From CAYFYJ01 sp964347415 (lineage in GTDB: Archaea; Aenigmatarchaeota; Aenigmatarchaeia; CG10238-14): DNA of 64,000 nucleotides. The notes below the pieces were generated by a model. That model did not search any database. It saw nothing but the letters and a program-made list of their open reading frames with translations, and had not been told where the DNA came from. The stretch is from assembly GCA_964347415.1 (NCBI GenBank), contig CAYFYJ010000022.1, positions 89,899 to 153,898 of the forward strand, in the 5' to 3' direction. Made by a program: the position numbers and the translations under genes. This document shows, in pieces, positions 8,206-17,850 of the stretch; the first letter of the stretch is position 1; every line of letters begins with the position of its first letter.

Positions 8206-9627
8206 ATGGTTTTGAAACTGTTCAACACAATGTCGAGAAAAAAGGAAGTGTTCAAACCCCTAGATAACAAAAAAGTCAAAATGTTCGTGTGTGGAGTAAC
8301 AGAATACGATTACGTCCATTTAGGACACGCCAGAACATATGCATTCTACGATACCCTAGTTAGATATTTGAGATACTTAGGCTACAAGGTCACTTACCTC
8401 CAGAATATTACTGATGTCGGGCATCTGTTGGAGACCGGTGAGGATAAGATCATAAAGAAAGCAAAAGAAGAAAGAAAGGATCCAATGGAAATTGTTGAAT
8501 TCTTCATGAAACACCATCTCATGATTTTTGAAAAGATCAGATTCTTGAGACCTGATTTATTAAAGAGGGCGACTCGTCACATAAAAGAGATAATAGAACA
8601 AGTCCAGACTCTGATAAAGAAAGGATATGCCTATGAAGCGAATGGTTCTGTTTATTTTGAGGTATCCAAATTCAAGGATTATGGTAGACTATCCAGTAAA
8701 GTTCCTAAAAAATTGATAGTGGGAGCGAGAGTCCAGATTAACCCTGACAAGAGGGATCCCCGTGATTTTGCGCTATGGATTAGAGCTCCACCTGAACACA
8801 TTTTGAAATGGAAATCACCTTGGAGCATAGGTTATCCTGGTTGGCATATTGAGGATACGGCAATTGCAATGAAATATTTTGGTTCACAGTATGATATTCA
8901 TGGTGGGGCAATAGAACTGGCATTCCCACACCATGAAGCTGAGATTGCTCAAGCTGAAGCCACGACAGGAATAAAACCTTACGTTAAGTATTGGGTCCAC
9001 ACTGGGTTGTTGACGATAAACAAAATAAAGATGGCCAAATCCCTTGGAAACTTTATCAAACTCGTCGATGCTTTGGATAAGGATGATCCTGAGACGTTGA
9101 GACTGTGGATGGCTTCAGCTCATTACCGTAAACCATTGGACTACAATGACACGGATTTGGAAGTGGCTAAGAAAAAAGTTGAGAAGATAGTTACGACTCT
9201 AGAAAAAATTAAAAATAATTTGAAGAAGGCTAAAAATGCTAAACCAGTGTTTGTTCCAAAGATAGAAAAAATGAGAAAAAAATTCTTTGAAGCAATGGAT
9301 GATGACATGAATACTTCTCTGGCATTGACTAATTTCTTCGGAGTTATTTCACTCGTCAACAAACAAATCGAGAAGAAAAAATTCTCTAAAAAAGATTTGA
9401 CTTATGCTGAAAAAATAATACATGAATTGGGTCAATTCTTCCAGATTATCCCGGAAATTAAAAAAGAAAAATTACCTGGTAATATTAAGAAAATGATTGA
9501 TGAAAGAGAAAAAGCGAGAAAGAAAAAAGATTGGAAGGTTGCTGATGCCATTCGGGTTGAGTTGAAAAAAAGGGGAATAGTCCTTGAAGATACTCCTGAC
9601 GGCGTTAAGTGGAAAGTTAAGAAATGA
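8206..9627 (+). CDS. cysS: cysteinyl-tRNA synthetase
   Basis: A class I synthetase of 473 residues, the normal length. It shows the zinc cysteine in MFVCGVTEYD (C29), the HIGH-type motif VHLGH at 37-41, GYPGWHIEDTA, FPHHEAEIAQ with zinc-binding His and Glu, and KMAKS at 275-279 in place of KMSKS. The C-terminal helical anticodon domain follows, ending in the Lys-rich DALR-like region and TPDGVKWKVKK. It charges the tRNA-Cys encoded 420 bases upstream, so this archaeon makes Cys-tRNA directly, at least in part, and does not depend only on the SepRS/SepCysS route. Confidence 0.97.
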   Translation: MVLKLFNTMSRKKEVFKPLDNKKVKMFVCGVTEYDYVHLGHARTYAFYDTLVRYLRYLGYKVTYLQNITDVGHLLETGEDKIIKKAKEERKDPMEIVEFFMKHHLMIFEKIRFLRPDLLKRATRHIKEIIEQVQTLIKKGYAYEANGSVYFEVSKFKDYGRLSSKVPKKLIVGARVQINPDKRDPRDFALWIRAPPEHILKWKSPWSIGYPGWHIEDTAIAMKYFGSQYDIHGGAIELAFPHHEAEIAQAEATTGIKPYVKYWVHTGLLTINKIKMAKSLGNFIKLVDALDKDDPETLRLWMASAHYRKPLDYNDTDLEVAKKKVEKIVTTLEKIKNNLKKAKNAKPVFVPKIEKMRKKFFEAMDDDMNTSLALTNFFGVISLVNKQIEKKKFSKKDLTYAEKIIHELGQFFQIIPEIKKEKLPGNIKKMIDEREKARKKKDWKVADAIRVELKKRGIVLEDTPDGVKWKVKK

Positions 9628-9669
9628 AAATTAGTTAAGTATTTAAGTATTACTATAAAACTCACCATC

Positions 9670-10381
9670 ATGCCGTATGTAATCTTCGACATAAAAGGAA
9701 TATTAATGCCCAAATCCTGTATAGAACAATTTGGAATAGACTTGACGCGTCATAACATCAGGAACGGCTCAACTAGTATTTTAAGGAACTTGTACGCTGG
9801 AGTCGCGAGTGTATTTGCAAAAGAATGTTGGAATGGATTGGCTTATCGTTTTGCACAGTATGCTTATAGAGGAGCTCCAAAACGGTTTGTGGAAGAATGT
9901 AGTGAAAACTATAGAAAATTGATGCCAGATAGGTCACAGAGAGTAATAAGACATATTAGAGATCTAGGTATAGATGTTAGAATTATCACTCATGATATTC
10001 GTTCACTCCTTAGAGGAATTTATGATGGATTGGAGTTTGATTTAGAGAGACTCAAATGATCTGATGGATAATGATTTTTCTTTTCATAATGATCGTGTGT
10101 CTGGTATAGTCCATGATAAGGATGGTTGGCCGCGTGTACATGACAAGGCTCGCATACTGAGAGATTATATGTCAAAAAAAGGAGACAGACCAGAAAATGG
10201 AGTTCTAGTCGTGCATGGGCCTGAAGAGAGATCGATGGCACGCATGTTTGGATATAGAATAATCGTTCCCAAAAAGGGTTCTTGTAAGGAATTGCGGAGA
10301 AATGCTAAAGAGACTTATCAAGATTTGGAATCAGTGCCTGGGATAGTCGCGAATATTTTTGATAGACAAAGAATTCTATAA
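9670..10381 (+). pseudogene. HAD-like phosphatase, split by a one-base frameshift
   Basis: Two frames, 9670-10059 and 10064-10381, join into one protein of about 235 residues. Frame one begins MPYVIFDIKGIL, an HAD motif I in which the second aspartate is replaced by lysine, and reaches RIITHDIRS (motif II-like threonine). Frame two carries FSFHNDRVSGIVHDKDGWPRVHDKARILRDY and a GVLVVHGPEERSMA end resembling the motif IV region. Removing one A from AGAGAGA near 10046-10050 restores LEDSNDLMDND across the joint. It could be decay or an assembly slip. The altered motif I suggests that even the repaired protein might not be a normal phosphatase. Confidence 0.6.
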
Positions 10382-10414
10382 AAAAATTAAACTAAGCAGA
10401 TAGATTCCTATTGT

Positions 10415-11107
10415 TTAAAATTTTATTTTTTTACTTTTCAATCTTTTTTGAATCTTTTCACCCGTCAATTCTCGGAGTGCATCAGAGGCAATCCATCTAG
10501 CACTCCTCGAATCCGTTTTTTGAATCTCTTTGGCGGTTTTGATTGCCTTCTTGTTTAAATTTATATTGCGTTTTCCAATCTGTCTCAGCGCCCAGTTAAC
10601 CGCCTTCTTAACAAAATTTCTGTTATCATTGACTTCTCTCTTTATAATGGGAAAGAATTTCTCGAATTGTTTATCCTCGGCTTTCTTATCATGAACAGAC
10701 AAAGTTGCCATCAAAACAAATCCCGCACGTTTAACGAATTCTTCTTCTCTTGAACTCCATTCAACAGCTTTTCTGTATGCAAAAGGGGTCTTATCAAAAA
10801 GATTACCACAAACCTGGTCACATACATCCCATGAATCAAACTCCTTTACCCAATTTTCCATTTGCTTCTCAGTTACCTGTTTTGGGTCATCTATCATTCC
10901 TGCAAGAATGCGTGCTTCATGAATTTCTGAGATCCAGAGTTGTTGAGCTAGGTTGTGATCCTTTCCTATCTCCTTGGCCATTGGCCTTAGAGTGTATAGA
11001 GATACTCCATAGGCCCTTTCGGTATTAATACCAAATCGTGCCATGCCCGCTACTGCTTCTGGATTAGACAAGGATTTTAGTTGTTTCAAAATTTCTTCAT
11101 GTTTCAT
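10415..11107 (-). CDS. AlkD-like DNA alkylation repair protein
   Basis: 230 residues made of HEAT-like helical pairs. Marks are ARFGINTERAYGVSLYTLRPMAKEIGKDH near the N terminus and IHEARILAG, EFDSWDVCDQVC, FVKRAGFVLMA and NRNFVKKAVNWALRQIGKRN further on; the tryptophans and the acidic residue of SWDVCDQ match the AlkD/AlkC group of 3-methyladenine or bulky-adduct glycosylases. It acts on DNA in the cytosol. Both neighbours are on the opposite strand, so it is a single-gene unit; the Lys-rich C terminus is common in this family. Confidence 0.88.
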   Translation of the reverse strand: MKHEEILKQLKSLSNPEAVAGMARFGINTERAYGVSLYTLRPMAKEIGKDHNLAQQLWISEIHEARILAGMIDDPKQVTEKQMENWVKEFDSWDVCDQVCGNLFDKTPFAYRKAVEWSSREEEFVKRAGFVLMATLSVHDKKAEDKQFEKFFPIIKREVNDNRNFVKKAVNWALRQIGKRNINLNKKAIKTAKEIQKTDSRSARWIASDALRELTGEKIQKRLKSKKIKF

Positions 11108-11211
11108 AGAATTATTTCCATTTATATTTTGGGTTTCTTGATATTATGATCCAAGCTATGGAATAAAATAGATTCTTTAAGTATAAAAAAATTAAAATCA
11201 ATTATTAAACC

Positions 11212-12171
11212 ATGAAAGCAGCATACATCACAGTAATATTAGTTTTAATTGTATTAGCTGGAATAGGATATTATTACACCACCCCACCAATTCCTGAAAT
11301 AACAACAACCACAAGTCCATTAACGACAACATCTCCAACAATTACGATCATAACAACTACACCAACAACCACAGGTGCCACAACAACTACTATAGAGTGT
11401 AATTGCCCAGATGGGTATATACAAGAGGGCGACTCTTGTAACCCAGAATGCCTTTTCAGCACGCCACCTTGTGCAAGTCCTACTATTCCTTGTGATGCAA
11501 CTATAACAACAACCACTCCTATTGTAACTGAAGGAATTCTTGTAATGAAGATAAAAGATAAACTAGATTTGACAAACATTTCAGCAATAGATCTAATTAT
11601 AAGTAAAGTAGAAGTTCATAAGACAGGGAATGACGATGAAACCGAATCCAATGAAACCTTTGAAACCAACGAGACATCTTCGGCAGGCTGGATAACAATC
11701 GTGGATGAAACCAAATCTTATAACCTTCTCGATCTAGTCGATGCACCAGGAGAAGTCATGGGAGAGAAAACCCTTTCGGCAGGAAAATACACACAAATTA
11801 GATTATATGTAAGTGAAGCAAAGTTAACATTAGAGAACGAAACTTATGACATAAAAGTCCCAAGCAAGAGATTCTACTGGATACATCCATTTTACATAGA
11901 ATCAGGAAAGATAACAACATTAACTCTAGATTTTGATGCAGCTGATTCAATAAAAGAAACTGGTAAAAACAAGTTCATCTTAAAACCAACAGTGAAGATA
12001 ATAGGTGAAATTTCAACAACCACGACGACTATTTCAACTTCGAGTACAACAACAACCATGACTACAACTGAAAGTACGACAACAGAATCAACTACAACCC
12101 TAAATGCTACAACAACTTCTAGCACGACTTCCTCATCTACAACCACTTCTTCAACAACGACTGTCAGTTAA
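11212..12171 (+). CDS. Thr-rich membrane-anchored surface protein with DUF4382-like domain
   Basis: 319 residues. There is an N-terminal helix (about 4-24), a Thr/Ile-rich segment likely to be O-glycosylated, a short Cys-rich patch (CNCPDGY...CNPEC...PPCASP), a DUF4382-like beta domain at about 105-268, and a long Thr/Ser-rich C-terminal tail. In the beta domain VMKIKDKLDLTNISAIDLIISKVEVHK and the LSAGKYTQIRLYV strand are recognisable. The protein is exported and held by its N terminus. No C-terminal anchor is present. The Thr runs give strong AC-rich strand bias in the DNA. Confidence 0.75.
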   Translation: MKAAYITVILVLIVLAGIGYYYTTPPIPEITTTTSPLTTTSPTITIITTTPTTTGATTTTIECNCPDGYIQEGDSCNPECLFSTPPCASPTIPCDATITTTTPIVTEGILVMKIKDKLDLTNISAIDLIISKVEVHKTGNDDETESNETFETNETSSAGWITIVDETKSYNLLDLVDAPGEVMGEKTLSAGKYTQIRLYVSEAKLTLENETYDIKVPSKRFYWIHPFYIESGKITTLTLDFDAADSIKETGKNKFILKPTVKIIGEISTTTTTISTSSTTTTMTTTESTTTESTTTLNATTTSSTTSSSTTTSSTTTVS

Positions 12172-12198
12172 ACCAGAAAGAAATTAAAACACCCGGAG

Positions 12199-12969
12199 CT
12201 AGCTCCTTTTGTTGAACAAATAGGCCCCAACCAAGAGCATAGAAAAAGAAAATATTGAAACCACACCAAAACTCAAGACAATATTCATGCTAGAAAAACC
12301 GATCAATATTGAACGCAGCAATTCAACTCCATAAGTCACAGGATCCAAGTAAGTTATAATTCTTATCAAACTGGGAAGATCATTTATCGGAAACAACGCT
12401 CCTGATAGAAAGAACATTGGCATTATCACGAATTGCATTATCAGACCAAAACTTTCTAATGTATCAAGACTTGAAGCAAGCGCTATCCCAATCCCAACCA
12501 ACCCTAAAGCAATTAAAACCATCATCGGAATCATCATTAAAAAAACAAGAACGTCCATTCTCACAGCTATAAAATATTCACTGGAAATACTCTTTATAAA
12601 AAAAACCAACAAGAGTAAGAATGTTGCTTGGATTAATGCAGTCGTGGCTCCACCCAAAGCTTTACCAGCAACTATCGACAACCTAGAAATCGGAGCAACC
12701 AGCATCTCTTTCATGAATCCTAATTCCCTATCCCATATAACAGTTATTCCAGAAAAGATGGAATTGAACATCAATGCCATGGTAATTATCCCAGGGGTGA
12801 TAAAAGAAGTGTAATCTATGTCCATGCTAACGGAGGCTCTAATGCTACTACCGAATATCAACAACCAAAAAATAGGCATTGCCAATGAACCGATCATTCT
12901 CTCTCTCGCTCTAATATATCTCAGCATCTCCCTCAACCAGACAGTGTAGATAGCTTCTAATTCACGCAT
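12199..12969 (-). CDS. ABC-2 type transporter permease
   Basis: 256 residues with six predicted membrane helices and the ABC-2 signature region GLIMQFVIMPMFFLSGALFPINDLP near 170-195. The N-terminal TVWLREMLRYIRARERMIGSL helix is typical of DrrB/NodJ-like exporters. It starts one base before the stop of the ATPase gene, its certain partner. It ends a minus-strand operon that begins with the PadR gene at 17850. Substrate unknown; drug or lipid export is the usual role of the family. Confidence 0.9.
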   Translation of the reverse strand: MRELEAIYTVWLREMLRYIRARERMIGSLAMPIFWLLIFGSSIRASVSMDIDYTSFITPGIITMALMFNSIFSGITVIWDRELGFMKEMLVAPISRLSIVAGKALGGATTALIQATFLLLLVFFIKSISSEYFIAVRMDVLVFLMMIPMMVLIALGLVGIGIALASSLDTLESFGLIMQFVIMPMFFLSGALFPINDLPSLIRIITYLDPVTYGVELLRSILIGFSSMNIVLSFGVVSIFSFSMLLVGAYLFNKRS

Positions 12970-13962
12970 TCAATGGCCCCCCATCCCCCTTCTTCTCCTT
13001 ATCTTCAACTCTTCTCTCAAACTGACAGTCTCCTCTCTAATCTCCCTTCCAGTCAAATGCAGAAACACATCATTCAAAGTTGGTTTCCGGATGTTAGCTT
13101 CAACCACTTCTATTTTATTTTTCTTGGCCCTCTCTAAGACTTTTTTTATCTCTTTGCCAGCATTCTTCACAGACAGAAGGACTTGACTGTCAAAGATTTT
13201 TGCATTCTTGAAAACCTTTTTTGCCTTCTCTACATCTCCATCCGGAATGTCAAGTATTATCGTGTCGCCACCGAGACTATCCTTCAATTTTTTCGGTGTG
13301 TCCATAGCGATAATTTTTCCATGGTCTATTATCGCCACCTCATCACAGATTTCATCCGCTTCTTCCATATAATGCGTTGTCATCATTATCGTTATCTTAT
13401 AGTCTTTCTTCAATTTCAGTATGTAATCCCACACATGTTTTCTAGTCTGTGGATCCAAACCAAGTGTGGGCTCATCCAAGAACAAAACTCTTGGATAGTG
13501 TATCAAACCTCTTGCTATCTCTAACCTCCTCTGCATTCCCCCGGAAAAAGTTTTTACTATGGAATTCCCTCTATCTAATAATTCAACCAATTCAAGAACT
13601 TCGTCTATTCTCTTTCGTCGCTCAGGTTTTGGTACGCCATATAGTCTAGCATGCAATTCCAGATTTTCTCTAGCAGTCAACCTATCATCCAGAGTTGTAT
13701 CCTGAAACACTAATCCAATACATTTTCTGATTTCATCCGGGTGTTTGATTACATCATATCGACAGACTGTTGCCTCCCCACTGGTAGGTCTTATCAATGT
13801 ACACAACATGTTGATAGTCGTCGTCTTTCCTGCCCCGTTCGGTCCGAGGAAACCGAATATTTTCCCCGTTTCAATTTTAAAGCTTATATCATCGACTGCT
13901 TTGATCTCATTGTTGAAGACTTTACTCAAATTCTTTACTTCTATTATCGCCAAGAAAATCAA
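12970..13962 (-). CDS. ABC transporter ATP-binding protein, DrrA-like
   Basis: 330 residues with Walker A GPNGAGKTT, the Q-loop, signature FSGGMQRRLEIARGL, Walker B VLFLDEPTLGLD and H-loop TTHYMEEAD. The C-terminal extension with TLNDVFLHLTGREI is typical of ATPases paired with ABC-2 permeases of the daunorubicin type. It directly joins the permease gene downstream and the CARDB protein gene upstream. The last residues are strongly basic. Confidence 0.93.
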   Translation of the reverse strand: MIFLAIIEVKNLSKVFNNEIKAVDDISFKIETGKIFGFLGPNGAGKTTTINMLCTLIRPTSGEATVCRYDVIKHPDEIRKCIGLVFQDTTLDDRLTARENLELHARLYGVPKPERRKRIDEVLELVELLDRGNSIVKTFSGGMQRRLEIARGLIHYPRVLFLDEPTLGLDPQTRKHVWDYILKLKKDYKITIMMTTHYMEEADEICDEVAIIDHGKIIAMDTPKKLKDSLGGDTIILDIPDGDVEKAKKVFKNAKIFDSQVLLSVKNAGKEIKKVLERAKKNKIEVVEANIRKPTLNDVFLHLTGREIREETVSLREELKIRRRRGMGGH

Positions 13963-15087
13963 CTAGAATATTTTTTTCCACAACTTCTTCTTCCATACAA
14001 AGAATACAACTACCAACACAACTATAACTATAATCCATGTCGGAAACGTGAATGGTATAACCCAAGACACATCCTCAGTTTGACTGTACTGTTTATTGTC
14101 TGGGCCTTCGTACGAAATCTCCAACTTCCCTCTCATACTATTCGGTAAAGAAAACTTCAAAGTACTCCTTTTGTCGATTTTAACACTCGTGACATAATCT
14201 AAATCAAATACCTTTTCATCAACCAACAACTTAGCGGCTATGGCTTTAGCCTCCGCATTCCCGATGTTTACTATCTCAAAAGTTAAATCAGAGGCTTGTC
14301 TGTCTGCCTCGACTTTGTAGACTTGAAGTTTTGGTTCCCCACTGATCAATACTCCCACATCAAAACTCTCTGTTAACTCATTCCCAGATTCATCGTCGTA
14401 GGTGACGTTTATTTTTCCTATGTAAATTCCGTATTCTGAATCTGAATCAGCCAGAATGGTGAATTCAGTTTGTTTACTTTCTGAAGGCCCTACATCACCT
14501 AAATAAGCTACACCACCAGATAAGACAGGATCTACATAATCAGAGGTTGATGTGAAAGTTACACTAGTTCTCCTTGCCTTACCTGTCCCAACATTCTGCA
14601 ATTTTGCTGTTATATTCCCTTGATCACCCGGACTTATAGTATCGCTAACAACATCCAACAATTCAAACTTTGGTTCACCCTGTACACGGACCATCACATT
14701 CCTAACAAATCTTTTATCTCCATTATAAGTTACTCTAACTGGTATTTCATACAAAGCAGAAACTGCTGAACTATCTACATAAAGATTATAATCAACTATT
14801 CTCGTTTTCCTAATTTTAATTGAACCTACTTCCTTTTTAGAACCCTCTATTAAGGTAAACGGTTCAATAGGTTCTAGTTCTATTACTACGTTTGTTGCGT
14901 CTAAGCTACCATTATTAAGTAAACTTAAAGAAAGCACAAGATTATTACCAGGCTCGACCGGATAAGGATCAGTAAAAGTCGTCTCAACTACTAACTGGTA
15001 TGTAAGTACTGGTGCACTTAAAATTCCAGGTAGACTAAAAACTAAAATTACCGAGATCAATGTCGTAAACAAAAATATTGTTTTCAT
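13963..15087 (-). CDS. extracytoplasmic CARDB/S-layer-like protein with C-terminal anchor
   Basis: 374 residues: signal peptide (about 1-24), three immunoglobulin-like beta domains of the CARDB / archaeal COG1361 type (LSLSLLNNGSLDATNVVIEL, AKLQNVGTGKARRTSVTF, FEIVNIGNAEAKAIAAKL), then a C-terminal membrane helix (about 350-366) and a basic tail. It projects from the cell surface. It lies between the two ABC systems in one operon, so it may be an export accessory or periplasm-like adaptor comparable in position to MacA. That role is inference from context. Confidence 0.8.
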   Translation of the reverse strand: MKTIFLFTTLISVILVFSLPGILSAPVLTYQLVVETTFTDPYPVEPGNNLVLSLSLLNNGSLDATNVVIELEPIEPFTLIEGSKKEVGSIKIRKTRIVDYNLYVDSSAVSALYEIPVRVTYNGDKRFVRNVMVRVQGEPKFELLDVVSDTISPGDQGNITAKLQNVGTGKARRTSVTFTSTSDYVDPVLSGGVAYLGDVGPSESKQTEFTILADSDSEYGIYIGKINVTYDDESGNELTESFDVGVLISGEPKLQVYKVEADRQASDLTFEIVNIGNAEAKAIAAKLLVDEKVFDLDYVTSVKIDKRSTLKFSLPNSMRGKLEISYEGPDNKQYSQTEDVSWVIPFTFPTWIIVIVVLVVVFFVWKKKLWKKIF

Positions 15088-15110
15088 ATAGTCAACCCCT
15101 TAGTATTTTA

Positions 15111-15515
15111 TCATTTTATATATTTTTCCCTCCACAAATAATTTGTTATTAGAGCCGCTATGACATAACTAAATATCATTATTAGCAATTCAACGAAAAA
15201 CATCAAGAAATAATAATCAATTGTTTCTCCAGTCATCAACACTAATGTCCATATGAGAAACCATCTAGAAATACCAGAAATAATGGCTTGAAAGATTTTG
15301 AATTTTTTAAATATCAAACTGTAGATCAATGGAAACAAAACTGTTATAGCACCAAATAATGTCATATAAAAGATAGGACCAGTAAAAAAGTACTCAATGG
15401 GGTAACCAAAAATTATATAGTTCAACAAGAGCAACGGTAACATTATAACCCAGGCAACTATACCTATAGCGATTGTCTTCCATATGGAGATTCCTGGTAT
15501 AAATTTTCTTTTCAA
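15111..15515 (-). CDS. four-helix membrane protein in the ABC operon
   Basis: 134 residues with four predicted membrane helices starting at about 10, 45, 75 and 105, and no recognisable family motif. The start overlaps the stop of the ATPase gene by four bases, and the stop lies 23 bases from the CARDB gene, so it belongs to the PadR-ABC operon. I cannot name its function. Confidence 0.75.
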   Translation of the reverse strand: MKRKFIPGISIWKTIAIGIVAWVIMLPLLLLNYIIFGYPIEYFFTGPIFYMTLFGAITVLFPLIYSLIFKKFKIFQAIISGISRWFLIWTLVLMTGETIDYYFLMFFVELLIMIFSYVIAALITNYLWREKYIK

Positions 15516-16198
15516 TTTTTATGCCCCCCTGATATTTTACCGTCTTTTATCCTTATTATCCTTTCTGCTGATCTTGCTATCGAATGATCATGAGTCACGA
15601 TCAGGAAAGTATAACCTTTATCATTCAATTTATTCATCAGATCTATAATTTCACCACCAGTCCTCGTATCCAAATTACCAGTCGGCTCATCTGCCAATAC
15701 TATCAACGGCTCGTTCGCTAAAGCTCTGGCAATAGCAACTCTTTGCAATTCACCACCGGATAATTGTCTGGGAAAGTGATTTAATCTTTCTCCGAGTTTG
15801 ACTATGTTTAACAGCTTCTTAGCACGTTCTTTCGATTCGTTCTTACTTAAACCAGCAATCCTCATTGGCATCTCAACATTCTCTAACGCAGTGAACACTC
15901 CAATCAAGTTAAATTGTTGAAAAACAAAACCAATTTTCCTTCTTCTTATCAGGGCTAACTCATCATCCGATAACTTGTATACATCTTCCCCTTCTATGAA
16001 AATCTTTCCTTTTGTGGGTCTATCCAAACAACCGATTATGTGCATGAGTGTAGATTTACCAGAGCCTGAAGGTCCTAATAATGCAATCATTTCCCCCTTC
16101 TTGATCTTCAAATCTATGCCCTTCAATACTTTCAACTCATTATGCATTCCAGGGTTGTAAATTTTTTCTACGTCTTTTACTTCGATTATGTTACTCAT
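15512..16198 (-). CDS. MacB/LolD-type ABC ATPase
   Basis: 228 residues with Walker A GPSGSGKST, signature LSGGELQRVAIARAL, Walker B VLADEPTGNLD and the switch VTHDHSIA. This is the LolD/MacB/FtsE class that drives mechanotransmission by FtsX-like permeases. The partner permease gene lies immediately upstream and overlaps by eight bases. Confidence 0.94.
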   Translation of the reverse strand: MSNIIEVKDVEKIYNPGMHNELKVLKGIDLKIKKGEMIALLGPSGSGKSTLMHIIGCLDRPTKGKIFIEGEDVYKLSDDELALIRRRKIGFVFQQFNLIGVFTALENVEMPMRIAGLSKNESKERAKKLLNIVKLGERLNHFPRQLSGGELQRVAIARALANEPLIVLADEPTGNLDTRTGGEIIDLMNKLNDKGYTFLIVTHDHSIARSAERIIRIKDGKISGGHKN

Positions 16199-17342
16199 AT
16201 CTTATCGCCTCTATCGGATCGAGTTTAGCAGCCTTCCAAGCGGGGTAGAATCCTCCAAATACGCCTAATACAGTTGTGAACATCAAACTACCAAGGACAA
16301 GTTGAAAAGTCACTTGTGCTCGAGCCATACCAATTGAGACAAATCTTAAAGAATAACTACCCAGTCCGCCTAATACCACACCCAATAACCCACCTATTAA
16401 AGTAATCATAATAGACTCGAGTAAGATTTGCGTTAATACAAATCTGCTTGTCGCACCGACCGCTTTCATTATACCAATCTCTCTCCTTCTTTCCATTATC
16501 GACATTATCATCGTATTCATTACACCCAGTCCTCCAACGACTGCAGATATCCCTGCCATTCCTAAAGTGAAAATCCTGATGGTATCAACAATCTGAGCTG
16601 CCTGATTTGCTATTTCTGCCTGGGTATGAGCACTCAGATCATCAAAATCTTCTTCTATCTCTTCTGCAAGAGATTCAATTTTACCTATATTATCTGGAAC
16701 AACATAAGCTGCTCCATAAGAATCCATACCATAGACATCCATCATTGTCCCCAGTGGCATCACGATTATTTCATCTACTTGTTCTATATTTTCCTCAAAA
16801 ATACCAATTACTTCAAAATCTTCTTCTTTGAATTCAAGCGTATCACCAACTTCGAGATCATGATCCTCTGCATATTTATAACCCAACATCACAGAGAATT
16901 CATTGTCTGATTCTAATTCTCTTCCAGAATCTAACTCAATTCCTTTACCAGTATAAAACTCTTGATTTGCAGGATCTACACCAACTATAACATACTCAGG
17001 TCCTTGCATTGCTGCCATCTCTCCAACAGCAAAACTGAGTGGAACAACTTCCTTAACACCCGAAAAACTTTCTAGTTCTTCTATTTGTTCTGATGTAATC
17101 TCTGATCCTTGAAATCCCATCATAAATCCACCAGCCTCTTTTTCAGTAACCATGATTGTTCCTCCCAAAAATTCTAATTCTTCATTTATCATCGCGTTTA
17201 TCCCTTCAGATATAGAACCGAGAGCAACTATGGCAGTAATTCCAATTAGTACACCGAAAATAGTCAACCCAGTCCTGGTTTTTACTCTCAAAATATTCTT
17301 TAAAGCCAAATCAATCAAATCATTCACCAGCAACTCTTTCAA
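16191..17342 (-). CDS. MacB-like FtsX-family permease
   Basis: 383 residues with the MacB plan: membrane helix near 25-45, a large extracytoplasmic MacB_PCD domain (EITSEQIEELESFSGVKEVVPLS and the later VIGIFEENIEQVDEIIVMPL), then three helices with MSIMERRREIGIMKAVGAT and the end WKAAKLDPIEAIRYE. These last two blocks are diagnostic of the family. It works with the ATPase downstream and is the first transporter gene after the PadR regulator, whose stop it overlaps by 23 bases. Confidence 0.93.
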   Translation of the reverse strand: MKELLVNDLIDLALKNILRVKTRTGLTIFGVLIGITAIVALGSISEGINAMINEELEFLGGTIMVTEKEAGGFMMGFQGSEITSEQIEELESFSGVKEVVPLSFAVGEMAAMQGPEYVIVGVDPANQEFYTGKGIELDSGRELESDNEFSVMLGYKYAEDHDLEVGDTLEFKEEDFEVIGIFEENIEQVDEIIVMPLGTMMDVYGMDSYGAAYVVPDNIGKIESLAEEIEEDFDDLSAHTQAEIANQAAQIVDTIRIFTLGMAGISAVVGGLGVMNTMIMSIMERRREIGIMKAVGATSRFVLTQILLESIMITLIGGLLGVVLGGLGSYSLRFVSIGMARAQVTFQLVLGSLMFTTVLGVFGGFYPAWKAAKLDPIEAIRYE

Positions 17343-17850
17343 GTTTTTTTACAGTTTCTTTTAAAACTCTTTCAAGATTTTTGTGTTTGGTTTCATCTCT
17401 TGCAATATGAAATATCAACTTTCTAGATTTGAACAAATATTTTCTTAAACTTGGTGATAAAACAAAAATAATCCTTCTATTAGATCTGATATTAGATTCC
17501 ATCATTCTTCTTAATTCTGATTCTTTGACATCTAATATTTGACTCATTACACCGACAAAATCTCGAAACCTATCTTTCATTTCGTTTAAACTTTTATCAA
17601 ATTTCTCTATGAATATTTTTCCTTCTTTTGTGAGTTCGTAATATTTTCTCCTACCCTCTTTAAATTTGATCACAAGACCCTTTTTTTCTAGATCATGTAA
17701 AGTTGGGTATATTCCTCCAGGACTAGGTTTCCAGCCAGTTTCATTCTCTATTGATTTTATGATATCATAACCATGTTTAGGTCCAGATCTAAGTAATTTC
17801 AAAACATACGATTTGAGAAAACCGCGTGGTACTATCTTTTCTCCGACCAT
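17320..17850 (-). CDS. PadR-family repressor of the ABC operon
   Basis: 176 residues. The N-terminal winged helix shows LKLLRSGPKHGYDIIKSIENETGWKPSPGGIYPTLHDLEKKGLV and KYYELTKEGK, the classical PadR pattern. The C-terminal half is helical and basic. It opens the operon for two ABC exporters and lies right behind a perfect palindrome, so it is likely to repress itself and the exporters until an effector binds. Confidence 0.92.
   Translation of the reverse strand: MVGEKIVPRGFLKSYVLKLLRSGPKHGYDIIKSIENETGWKPSPGGIYPTLHDLEKKGLVIKFKEGRRKYYELTKEGKIFIEKFDKSLNEMKDRFRDFVGVMSQILDVKESELRRMMESNIRSNRRIIFVLSPSLRKYLFKSRKLIFHIARDETKHKNLERVLKETVKKLERVAGE

Noticed and set aside
12010..12170. Possible DNA tandem repeat
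   Set aside because: The ACA/ACT pattern is codon use of a Thr/Ser-rich protein tail and has no fixed period.
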